Source of the DNA: Pseudomonadota bacterium
Lineage (GTDB): Bacteria > Pseudomonadota > Gammaproteobacteria > Xanthomonadales > Xanthomonadaceae
Assembly (NCBI GenBank): GCA_023430045.1
Contig: JAEZCF010000153.1
Span: 1 to 25,156, forward strand
DNA length: 25,156 nucleotides
Direction of reading: 5' to 3'
The translations under genes and the position numbers were made by a program. Shown piece after piece: positions 13,033-20,422 of the stretch (position 1 is its first letter; every line of letters begins with the position of its first letter). A model generated the notes under the pieces. That model had not been told where the DNA came from and searched no databases. It was given only the letters and a program-made list of their open reading frames with translations.

Positions 13033-14571
13033 TCAGGCGGGGCTGCCCTCGCGGGAGCGCGGCGACGGCGCCCCCGCATCCTCGGGTGCGCGCGCGATCA
13101 CGCGGTTGCGGCCCAGGCTCTTGGAGCGGTACAGCACATCGTCGGCTGCGCGCAGCAGGTCCTGCACCTGGTCGAAGCGCTCGTATCCGCCCTGGGTGGC
13201 TATGCCGGCGGAGAAGGTGACGAACAGCGGACCCTGCTCCAGCATGGCCATCGGGGTGACGACGATGTTCGCCAGCACGCGCCGGATCACCTCCAGCGCC
13301 ACGGCTTCGGTGGTGTTGGGGAGCAGGGCGACGAACTCTTCACCGCCGTAGCGGGCAACGGTATCGCTGGCACGCAGCTGGCCTTCCAGGATGCCGGCGA
13401 ACGCGCGCAGCACCTCGTCACCAGTCAGGTGGCCGTGGGCATCGTTGATCTTCTTGAAGTCGTCCAGGTCGATGAATGCGACCGACAGTGGCCAACCATG
13501 CCGGCTGGCGCGCTGGAATTCCTGGCCCAGCACGGCTTCCAGCTGGCGTCGGTTGAGCACGCCGGTCAGCGCATCGCGGTGGGCCTGTTCGGCCAGACGC
13601 TTGGCGCGGGCTTCCATTTCATCGGCGCGACGGCGGGCATGATCGGCATCCTGCACCTGCCGCAGGTTGCGCAGGGTAGCCAGTTCCTGGGCATGGTCGA
13701 TCAGGAACTGCACGCGTGCCGGCGTGGCGGGCGAGGTGTCGAACACGCTGGCGATGGTTGGCAGCGCTTCGCTGATGCGTGCCAGTACCTGGTCGAAACG
13801 CGCGCTGTCCAGTTGCAGGCGGGCGTGGACCTGTTCCAGTGCGCGCTCGCGCGAGGCGTCCGCGTCGTCTTCCAGCCAGATGTCGGCCACCATGCCGGAC
13901 AACTGCACGCAGGCCTGGAAATGGTCATCGGAGAGCGTCGGGTCCTCGCTGTGCGCGATCGCCTCGCAGAGATAGCGCGGCAGGTGCCACTGTTCGGCCA
14001 TCAAGGCGCCCACCTCGGCATGGGTGCAGTGCAGGTGGTCGCGTTCGCTGGCCAGCAGGCTCGCGTTGCCGGTGCTTCCGCGCAGCAGCGGCAGGTAGGT
14101 ATCCGCCTGCGCCTGCGCCAGGATCAGGATGCCCAGGTCCTGCAGCAGGCCGGCCAGCATCAGTTCCTCCAGGCGGCGCAGCCCGCGGGCTGCGCCGAGC
14201 TGGCTGGCGGCCAGCGCACTGAGGATGCTGCGGCGCCAGACCCTTTCGCGCACGTCCTGGCCGACGCTGTCGCCAGCCGCCACCAGTTCCTGGGTGACCG
14301 TGAAGCCCAGCGCCAGGCTGATGGTCGCGTTGAGTCCGAGCATGGTCAGCGCCTGGCCCAGGTTGTCGATGCGGCGGCGGCTGGCGTACAGCGGCGAGTT
14401 TGCGATCCGCAACATGCGCGCGCTCAGCGCCATGTCGATGGCGATGATGTCGGCGGCGGCGGTGAGATCCGCCTCGGGGTCCTGGGCGAGCTCGATGACG
14501 CGCAGCGCGATCCCGGGGGGCGAGGGAAGATTGCGGCAAAGCGCCAGGGCAGCTGTCAGCTCGGGAGGCAT
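13033..14571 (-). CDS. HDOD-GGDEF protein, probable diguanylate cyclase
   Basis: Probable cytoplasmic signalling enzyme making cyclic di-GMP from two GTP. The protein is 512 aa from the ATG at 14571. Residues about 5-200 form an HDOD domain (CRNLPSPPGIALRVIELAQD, then RMLRIANSPLY), an HD-like fold lacking the catalytic histidine-aspartate pairs. A charged, probably coiled-coil linker at about 290-335 (RRRADEMEARAKRLAEQAHR) leads to a GGDEF domain. That domain has DLDDFKKIND, an intact GGEEF active site at 409-413 and the inhibitory I-site RASD at 400-403 with the correct five-residue spacing. Activity and product inhibition are therefore expected. A TTG at 14598 would add nine residues. Neither start has a clear Shine-Dalgarno site. 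The gene separates rpsB-tsf from pyrH-frr, where most gammaproteobacteria have nothing. Confidence 0.92.
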   Translation of the reverse strand: MPPELTAALALCRNLPSPPGIALRVIELAQDPEADLTAAADIIAIDMALSARMLRIANSPLYASRRRIDNLGQALTMLGLNATISLALGFTVTQELVAAGDSVGQDVRERVWRRSILSALAASQLGAARGLRRLEELMLAGLLQDLGILILAQAQADTYLPLLRGSTGNASLLASERDHLHCTHAEVGALMAEQWHLPRYLCEAIAHSEDPTLSDDHFQACVQLSGMVADIWLEDDADASRERALEQVHARLQLDSARFDQVLARISEALPTIASVFDTSPATPARVQFLIDHAQELATLRNLRQVQDADHARRRADEMEARAKRLAEQAHRDALTGVLNRRQLEAVLGQEFQRASRHGWPLSVAFIDLDDFKKINDAHGHLTGDEVLRAFAGILEGQLRASDTVARYGGEEFVALLPNTTEAVALEVIRRVLANIVVTPMAMLEQGPLFVTFSAGIATQGGYERFDQVQDLLRAADDVLYRSKSLGRNRVIARAPEDAGAPSPRSREGSPA

Positions 14572-14634
14572 GTCGGGTCGTTCGTTCGTTCGGGACAAGA
14601 AACCGGGGATGCGTCACAGATCTGAAAGCTGATG

Positions 14635-14666
14635 CTTGCAATGAAGATCCATCTTCGCGTTGCAAG
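14635..14666. promoter_or_regulatory. Nested dyad upstream of the HDOD-GGDEF gene, possible operator
   Basis: CTTGCAA (14635-14641) pairs with TTGCAAG (14660-14666), and inside them GAAGAT pairs with ATCTTC around a CC centre (14643-14656). The dyad is about 64-95 bp before the chosen ATG. It is markedly AT-richer than its surroundings, fitting an operator or an RNA hairpin in the leader. I recognise no specific regulator. Confidence 0.4.
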
Positions 14667-14773
14667 TATTGCCTCGAATGACGGATAACGCAAAGCGGCC
14701 GAAGGTCGCATGTCGCCCGTTCACGGGGCTGCCCGAGGCGCCTGCTTGCCCCTTTCAGTGGTTCGCCACCGCC

Positions 14774-14805
14774 AAAGAAAAAGCCGCGCAGGGCGCGGCT
14801 TCTTC
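14774..14805 (-). terminator. Intrinsic terminator of rpsB-tsf
   Basis: On the minus strand GCCGCGC-CCT-GCGCGGC forms a 7-bp GC stem with a 3-nt loop, followed at once by TTTTTCTTT. This is a textbook rho-independent terminator 27-58 bp after the tsf stop. It separates rpsB-tsf from the HDOD-GGDEF gene. Confidence 0.88.
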
Positions 14806-14831
14806 CTTGGAACGGCAGTGAAGCGTGGCGA

Positions 14832-15710
14832 TCAGGCCAGGCCGGCCTGCTTCATCACTTCGGCGGCGTAGTCTTCCACCACCTTCTCGATGCCTTCGCC
14901 GACAGCCAGGCGCTTGAAACCGACCACGTCGGCACCGGCGGCCTTCACCACCTGCTCGACCGACTGGTTGGTGTCCAGCACGTACGGCTGGCCGTACAGG
15001 GTCACTTCGTTGACGATCTTCGCGAGCTTGCCGCTGATGATCTTCTCCAGGATGTCGGCCGGCTTGGCCTTGTCCTTGTCGGACATCTTGGCCAGCTCGA
15101 TTTCCTTTTCCTTGGCGACGAACTCGGCCGGCACGTCGTCGGCCTTGTTGTGCGGCGGGTTCATGGCGGCCACATGCATGGCCAGGCCACGAGCCAGCTC
15201 GATATCGCCGCCGGCCAGTTCCACCAGCACGCCGATGCGGCCACCGTGCACGTAGGCCGCGACCGTGTTGGCCGATTCCAGACGCTCGATGCGACGAACC
15301 TGCACGTTCTCGCCGACCTTGGCGATCACTGCGGCGCGGGCTTCCTCGACGGTCTCGCCGGACGGCAGCTTCGCGGCCTTCAGGGCATCGATGTCGGCAG
15401 CGCCGGAGGCCAGCGCGGCGTTGACCACGGCCTTGGCGAAGGTGGTGAAGTTCTCATCCTTGGCGACGAAGTCGGTTTCGGAGTTGATCTCGACCAGCAC
15501 AGCCTTGCCGGCTTCCTGGGCGGACACGATGACGCCTTCGGCGGCGACGCGGTCGGCCTTCTTGTCAGCCTTTGCCAGGCCCGACTTGCGCAGCGCTTCG
15601 ATGGATGCATCGATATCGCCGTTGTTCTCGGTGAGTGCCTTCTTGCACTCCATCATGCCGGCGCCGGTGCGCTCGCGCAGTTCCTTGACCAGGGAAGCAG
15701 TGATTTCCAT
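14832..15710 (-). CDS. tsf: Elongation factor Ts
   Basis: Guanine nucleotide exchange factor that regenerates EF-Tu-GTP. The protein is 292 aa. The N-terminal UBA-like domain carries the signature LRERTGAGMMECKKAL. The core begins with the ETDFVAKDENF block, and the C-terminal dimerisation region includes NPPHNKADDVPAEFVAKEKEI. GAGG stands in front of the ATG. It is transcribed after rpsB across a 122-bp spacer with three hairpins and ends at a strong terminator. Confidence 0.97.
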   Translation of the reverse strand: MEITASLVKELRERTGAGMMECKKALTENNGDIDASIEALRKSGLAKADKKADRVAAEGVIVSAQEAGKAVLVEINSETDFVAKDENFTTFAKAVVNAALASGAADIDALKAAKLPSGETVEEARAAVIAKVGENVQVRRIERLESANTVAAYVHGGRIGVLVELAGGDIELARGLAMHVAAMNPPHNKADDVPAEFVAKEKEIELAKMSDKDKAKPADILEKIISGKLAKIVNEVTLYGQPYVLDTNQSVEQVVKAAGADVVGFKRLAVGEGIEKVVEDYAAEVMKQAGLA

Positions 15711-15737
15711 GGGATTACCTCACGAAAGAAAGGGGTT

Positions 15738-15821
15738 GGGCCGGCATGGTGGCCGGCCCGTGTGACATGGCCCTGTCAGCCGCCGGTGGCGGCTGCGGGG
15801 AAGTGGGTGCGGGGCACCCAC
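15738..15821 (-). promoter_or_regulatory. Three successive hairpins between rpsB and tsf
   Basis: The 122-bp spacer holds GTGGGTGC/GCACCCAC (15803-15821), AGCCGCC/GGCGGCT (15778-15794) and GGGCCGGC/GCCGGCCC (15738-15759). Each stem is 7-8 perfect pairs with a 3-6-nt loop. None is followed by a U-tract. They could act as an attenuator or processing signal that lowers tsf relative to rpsB, in line with the partial termination known between these genes in other bacteria. Confidence 0.5.
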
Positions 15822-15832
15822 CGGTGCCTGGA

Positions 15833-16642
15833 TCAGGCCTGGGCTTCGCCTGCCTTGTCGGCAGCGGCCTTCTTGGCCGGAGCGCGGCGGGCCGGCTTGG
15901 CTTCATCGGCAGCCGGGGCGTCGGCGAACTCTTCCTCACGCACGGTAGCGGCGTGCGGCGCGGCAGCCTTGCCTTCCAGCACGGCGTCGGCGGCGGCACG
16001 GGCGTACAGCTGCACGGCGCGGATGGCATCGTCGTTGCCCGGGATGGCGTAATCGACCAGTTCCGGGTTGTAGTTGGTGTCGACCACCGCGACCACCGGG
16101 ATGCCGAGCTTCTTGGCTTCCTTGATGGCGATGTCTTCGTGGCCGATGTCGATGACGAAGATCGCGTCGGGCAGGCGGTTCATGTCCTTGATGCCGCCCA
16201 GCGAAGCTTCCAGCTTGTCGCGCTCGCGGCGCAGGCCCAGCACTTCGTGCTTGACCAGCTTGTCGAAGGTGCCGTCGGTCTCACCGGCTTCCAGTTCCTT
16301 CAGGCGGGCGACCGACTGCTTCACGGTACGGAAGTTGGTCAGGGTGCCGCCCAGCCAGCGCTGGTTCATGAACGGCATGCCGCAACGCTCGGCTTCCTCG
16401 CGGATGGATTCGCGGGCGCTGCGCTTGGTGCCCAGGAAGAGGATGGTCCCGCGCTTCTGGGCAACGGACGAGATGAAGTTCATTGCGTCGTTGAACAGCG
16501 GGACGGTCTTTTCCAGGTTGATGATGTGGATCTTGCCGCGGGCACCGAAGATGTACGGAGCCATCTTGGGGTTCCAGTAACGGGTCTGGTGGCCGAAATG
16601 GACGCCGGCTTCCAGCATCTGGCGCATGGTGATCTGGGGCAT
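15833..16642 (-). CDS. rpsB: 30S ribosomal protein S2
   Basis: Component of the small ribosomal subunit, bound at the head-body junction and needed for S1 binding. The protein is 269 aa against 241 in E. coli. It opens with MPQITMRQMLEAGVHFGHQT and contains KMAPYIFGARGKIHIINLEKT-type and RWLGGTLTN blocks. The extra length is a C-terminal Ala/Lys-rich tail (residues about 245-269, KPARRAPAKKAA), seen in this bacterial family. AGGAG precedes the ATG at a good distance. A long structured leader lies upstream. Confidence 0.97.
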   Translation of the reverse strand: MPQITMRQMLEAGVHFGHQTRYWNPKMAPYIFGARGKIHIINLEKTVPLFNDAMNFISSVAQKRGTILFLGTKRSARESIREEAERCGMPFMNQRWLGGTLTNFRTVKQSVARLKELEAGETDGTFDKLVKHEVLGLRRERDKLEASLGGIKDMNRLPDAIFVIDIGHEDIAIKEAKKLGIPVVAVVDTNYNPELVDYAIPGNDDAIRAVQLYARAAADAVLEGKAAAPHAATVREEEFADAPAADEAKPARRAPAKKAAADKAGEAQA

Positions 16643-16752
16643 TGCACTACTCCTGTGGTGGAACCGGCGTGCTCCGTTGCCCCCTGGGGGGCGCCCGCGG
16701 GAAGTGTGCGGGACGGCGCGGGCGCGCTCTGATGGTTCCGGGGTTGGGCTTC

Positions 16753-16812
16753 CCCATCGTCTCCGTGGCCGAACCCCCTGCGGGGCACCCCGGCACGGAT
16801 CGGGACGATGGG
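16753..16812 (-). promoter_or_regulatory. Structured element in the rpsB mRNA leader
   Basis: CCCATCGTC (16753-16761) pairs with GACGATGGG (16804-16812), extended inward by TCCGTG/CACGGA after a 4-nt bulge, with CCCC/GGGG inside. If transcription starts near 16872, the leader is about 230 nt. Nearer the ATG a GGAACC/GGTTCC pairing ends just before the AGGAG ribosome site. S2 represses its own operon through the rpsB leader in other gammaproteobacteria, so this is the natural place for that control. The matching of individual helices to that model is inference. Confidence 0.45.
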
Positions 16813-16878
16813 TGTGGATTCGCCGGTGACGTCCGGCGTGGACGATTTCCCGCGCAGGCTGCGGCGGGCAATCCGGCG

Positions 16879-16908
16879 ATTATAGCGGGGAGGCGGGTCC
16901 GGGCGCAA
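16879..16908 (-). promoter_or_regulatory. Promoter for rpsB-tsf
   Basis: The minus strand carries a perfect TATAAT (16879-16884) with TTGCGC 18 bp upstream (16903-16908). Only the TTG of the -35 box matches consensus. The location, about 230 bp before rpsB and pointing toward it, supports its use. The stretch 16643-17006 contains no gene, only this promoter, the rpsB leader and the map promoter. Confidence 0.6.
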
Positions 16909-16971
16909 TCTGCCGGAGACGCCCGGGGGCGGGTAGTCGAACCGGGGCTGACGGTGCTGGAGAGCTACCCG

Positions 16972-17000
16972 TTCAGCATTGCCGCCGGATCGGCGATAAT
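16972..17000 (+). promoter_or_regulatory. Promoter for map, possibly giving a leaderless mRNA
   Basis: GATAAT (16995-17000) has a weak -35 (TTCAGC, 16972-16977) at 17 bp. The box ends only six bases before the map ATG at 17007, so transcription would be expected to begin at or next to the A of the start codon. No Shine-Dalgarno sequence is present, which agrees with leaderless translation. Confidence 0.5.
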
Positions 17001-17006
17001 GGCCGC

Positions 17007-17783
17007 ATGAGCGTGAATCTGAAAACCCCCCAGGAAATCGAGATGATGCGCGAAGCGGGGCGTCTGGCCAGCGAAGTGCTGGACATCGTCACCCCCTTCG
17101 TCAAGCCCGGTGTCACCACCGAAGAGCTGGACCGCATCTGCCATGACCACATCGTCAACGTGCAGAAGACCGTGCCGGCCAATGTCGGCTACCGCGGCTT
17201 CCCCAAGAGCGTGTGCACCTCGGTCAACAACGTCATCTGCCATGGCATCCCCAGCGACGCCAAGGTCCTCAAGGACGGTGACATCGTCAACATCGATGTC
17301 ACCGTGATCAAGGATGGCTGGCATGGCGATACCAGCCGCATGTATTACGTCGGTACGCCGTCGGTGATGGCGCGGCGGCTGGTGGACGCCACCTACGAGG
17401 CGATGTGGCGCGGCATCCGCGCGGTCCGGCCTGGCGCCACGCTGGGCGATATCGGCCATGCCATCCAGAGCTATGCCGAAAGCGAGCGCTTCAGCGTGGT
17501 ACGCGAGTACTGCGGTCATGGCATCGGCAAGGTCTACCACGATGAGCCGCAGGTGGTGCATTACGGTCGGCCGGGCCAGGGCCTGGTGCTGCAGCCGGGC
17601 ATGACCTTCACCATCGAGCCGATGATCAACGAAGGCACCCGCTACAACAAGGTGCTGCCGGATGGCTGGACCGTGGTGACCAAGGACCGCAAGCTGTCGG
17701 CACAGTGGGAGCACATGATCGCGGTCACCGAGACCGGCGTGGACGTGCTGACGCTGTCGCCGGGCGAATCGCAGGTCGCCTGA
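17007..17783 (+). CDS. map: Methionine aminopeptidase, type I
   Basis: Removes the initiator methionine from new proteins. The protein is 258 aa (E. coli 264). All five metal ligands are in place with E. coli numbering: D97, D108, H171, E204 and E235. H79 in ICHGIP is the substrate-side histidine. It is the first gene of the plus-strand group, divergent from rpsB, and has no visible ribosome binding site. The glnD ATG follows two bases after its stop. Confidence 0.97.
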   Translation: MSVNLKTPQEIEMMREAGRLASEVLDIVTPFVKPGVTTEELDRICHDHIVNVQKTVPANVGYRGFPKSVCTSVNNVICHGIPSDAKVLKDGDIVNIDVTVIKDGWHGDTSRMYYVGTPSVMARRLVDATYEAMWRGIRAVRPGATLGDIGHAIQSYAESERFSVVREYCGHGIGKVYHDEPQVVHYGRPGQGLVLQPGMTFTIEPMINEGTRYNKVLPDGWTVVTKDRKLSAQWEHMIAVTETGVDVLTLSPGESQVA

Positions 17784-17785
17784 GC

Positions 17786-20422
17786 ATGTCGCCGGCGGGT
17801 TCGTTGCTGGACACGCCGGCGGCGCAGGTCACCGATGTCGACTGGGCCGCTGCCACGCGGCAGGCGCTGCAGCAGGCCGATGCGCGCCTGCACCGGCGCT
17901 TTGACCAGGGCGACAACATCGAGCGCCTGCTGGCCCTGCGCGCACGCGCGGCCGATCACCTGATCCGCCTGGCCTGGCAGCGCTGCGTGCCTGCCGACAG
18001 CGAGCTGTCGCTGTTCGCGGTGGGCGGCTACGGCCGCGGCGAACTGTTCCCGCATTCGGATATCGATGTGCTGGTGCTGGGCGAGCCGGCACGGCAGCAC
18101 CAGCACGAAACCGCGCTCGCGCGTTTCTTCGCGCTGCTGTGGGACTGCGGATTGCCGGCCAGTCATGCCGTGCGTTCGCTGCAGCAGTGCCGGCACGCTG
18201 CCGCTGACCAGACCGTGCTGACCGCGCTCATCGAAGCGCGTCCGCTGCTGGCGGGCGACGAGGTGCGCACGGCGCTGCGGCGCACCGTCGATGACGGCAC
18301 CCTGTGGCCGCCCCGCGAATTCTTCCAGGCCAAGCTGGAAGAACTGCATGCACGCCATGAGCGCTTCGACGATACCGCCGACAACCTGGAGCCGGACCTG
18401 AAGGATGGCCCCGGTGGACTGCGCGACATCAATACGCTGGGCTGGATGGCCCTTCGTGCCTTCGGCGTGCGCGACATGGAGGCGCTGGTCGGCCTGGGCC
18501 ACCTGGGCGCGGACGAAGCGGCCGCGCTGCAGCGCGAACGCGGAGTGCTGGCGGGCCTGCGCTATGGGCTGCACCTGGTGGCTGGACGCCCGGAGGAGCG
18601 CCTGCGCTTCGATTACCAGAAGGCCCTGGCGGCACGGCTGGGATTCGAGGACGACGCCGAAAGCCTCGGCGTCGAAAAGATGATGCAGGGCTTCTACCGC
18701 GCCGCCTCCGTGGTGCGCCGGATCAGCGACCGCCTTCTGCAGCGGTTCGAGGAGCAGTTCGATGGCGAAGCCGTTCCCGAGCCATTGACGGTCGGTTTCT
18801 CGCTGCGCCGTGGTTATCTGGCTGCCAACGATCCTGCCTGGCCCAACGACGATATCGGCGAAGTGTTCGCGCTGTTCGCCAGCTGGGCGAACAACCCGCA
18901 GGTGCGTGGCCTGCATTCGCTGACCGCGCGCGCGCTGGCCGAAGCATTGCCGCAGCTGCCGCATTTCCAGCGTGCCGGTGCCGCTGCGCGCCAGCAGTTC
19001 CTGGGCCTGCTGCGTGGCCCGCGGCCGGTGGACACGCTTTCGCGCATGGCGCGCGTGGGCGTGCTGGGACAGTGGATTCCAGCATTCGCCCAGGTCAGCG
19101 GGCGCATGCAGTTCGATCTGTTCCATGTCTATACGGTGGACCAGCACACCCTGATGGTGCTGCGTAACATCGGCAGCTTCGCCAGCAGCCGTGCCGGCGA
19201 ACGGTTTTCCATCGCGCATGAAGTGTGGCCGCGCCTGCGCCGGCCCGAGCTTCTGCTGCTTGCCGGCCTGTTCCACGACATTGCCAAGGGGCGCGGCGGC
19301 GATCATTCCGAGCTTGGCGCGGTGGATGCGCGGGAGTTCTGCGAGGCGCTGGAACTCAGTGCGGCCGATACCGGGCTGGTGGCCTGGCTGGTCGAACAGC
19401 ACCTGCGCATGTCGGTGACCGCGCAGAAACAGGACATTTCCGATCCAGCCGTGATCCATCGCTTCGCCAGCCTGGTGGGCAGCCGCGATCGCCTGGACCA
19501 TCTGTACCTGCTGACCTGCGCGGACATCGCGGGCACCAGCCCGAAATTGTGGAACGCCTGGAAGGACCGCTTGCTGGCCGACCTGTATTTCGCTACCCGG
19601 CGTGCGCTGCGCGAGGGTCTGGAGCCTCCCTTGCCGGCCGCCGAACGGGTTGCCGAGGCGCGTGCCTACGTGCGTCAGCTGGTGCGCGAGCAGGGCTACG
19701 ACGATGCCACCATCGACCGCCAGTTCGCGGTGATGCCCGACGAAGGCTTCATCCGCCTGCGCCCGGAGCAGCTCGCCTGGCAGGCCGGTGCGCTGGTGCC
19801 GGTCAGGCCCGGGCAGACGCTCGTCAAGGTGCGCCCGATCGCGCCGGACGATCCGGCACTGGAAGTATTCGTGCATTCCCCCGACCGCGATGGCCTGTTC
19901 GCCGCCATCGTGATGACCCTGGACCGCAAGGGCTATGGCACCCACCGGGCACGCGTGCTGGACGGGCCATCGGACACCATTTTCGATACCTTCGAAGTCA
20001 ATCCTGCGGACAGCTTCGCCGATGGCGATCCCGGTCGCCTGGAGGCGGCATTGCGCGAGGCCCTGGCCGGTGACCTGGCCCGCCTGCGTCCAGCGCGCCG
20101 TGCCGTCCCGCGCCAGCTGCGCCACTTCCGTTTCGCGCCGCGCCTGGAATTCCGCGATGAAACGGGCGAGGGCAGCGGTACCCGATTCAGTCTGGTCGCG
20201 CCCGATCGTCCGGGCCTGCTTGCCGATGTCGCATCGGTCCTGCGCAACCAGCGCCTGCGCGTGCATGATGCGCGCATCGCTACCTTCGGCGAACGTGCCG
20301 AAGACACCTTCGTGATCAGCGACGAGCACGACCTCCCCTTGGATGAAACCGCCAGGCAACAGCTGCAGGACGCAATGCTGGCCTGCCTGGACCCAGAACG
20401 AAACGCCGGAGATACCCCCTGA
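17786..20422 (+). CDS. glnD: [Protein-PII] uridylyltransferase / uridylyl-removing enzyme
   Basis: Bifunctional nitrogen sensor that uridylylates PII proteins under nitrogen limitation and reverses this when glutamine is high. The protein is 878 aa (E. coli 890). The nucleotidyltransferase domain has GGYGRGELFPHSDIDVLVL near residues 76-94. A GlnD-type middle domain follows, then an HD domain with LAGLFHDIAKGRGGDHSELGA around 495 that carries the removing activity. Two C-terminal ACT domains bind glutamine (VFVHSPDRDGLFAAIVMTLD and SLVAPDRPGLLADVASVLR). The start MSPAGSLLD at 17786 is supported by its position just after map. Its stop overlaps the dapD ATG as TGATG. Confidence 0.97.
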   Translation: MSPAGSLLDTPAAQVTDVDWAAATRQALQQADARLHRRFDQGDNIERLLALRARAADHLIRLAWQRCVPADSELSLFAVGGYGRGELFPHSDIDVLVLGEPARQHQHETALARFFALLWDCGLPASHAVRSLQQCRHAAADQTVLTALIEARPLLAGDEVRTALRRTVDDGTLWPPREFFQAKLEELHARHERFDDTADNLEPDLKDGPGGLRDINTLGWMALRAFGVRDMEALVGLGHLGADEAAALQRERGVLAGLRYGLHLVAGRPEERLRFDYQKALAARLGFEDDAESLGVEKMMQGFYRAASVVRRISDRLLQRFEEQFDGEAVPEPLTVGFSLRRGYLAANDPAWPNDDIGEVFALFASWANNPQVRGLHSLTARALAEALPQLPHFQRAGAAARQQFLGLLRGPRPVDTLSRMARVGVLGQWIPAFAQVSGRMQFDLFHVYTVDQHTLMVLRNIGSFASSRAGERFSIAHEVWPRLRRPELLLLAGLFHDIAKGRGGDHSELGAVDAREFCEALELSAADTGLVAWLVEQHLRMSVTAQKQDISDPAVIHRFASLVGSRDRLDHLYLLTCADIAGTSPKLWNAWKDRLLADLYFATRRALREGLEPPLPAAERVAEARAYVRQLVREQGYDDATIDRQFAVMPDEGFIRLRPEQLAWQAGALVPVRPGQTLVKVRPIAPDDPALEVFVHSPDRDGLFAAIVMTLDRKGYGTHRARVLDGPSDTIFDTFEVNPADSFADGDPGRLEAALREALAGDLARLRPARRAVPRQLRHFRFAPRLEFRDETGEGSGTRFSLVAPDRPGLLADVASVLRNQRLRVHDARIATFGERAEDTFVISDEHDLPLDETARQQLQDAMLACLDPERNAGDTP

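Noticed and set aside
14578..14593. TTCG tetranucleotide repeat upstream of the diguanylate cyclase as a phase-variation switch.
   Set aside because: Only three to four units, too short to slip often, and it lies outside the preferred coding start.
17642..20359. Very long open frame (about 900 codons) on the minus strand opposite glnD.
   Set aside because: It is antisense to a fully conserved glnD. High GC with G/C at third positions keeps stops out of the opposite frame. The translation is low-complexity His/Gln/Arg-rich with no recognisable family.
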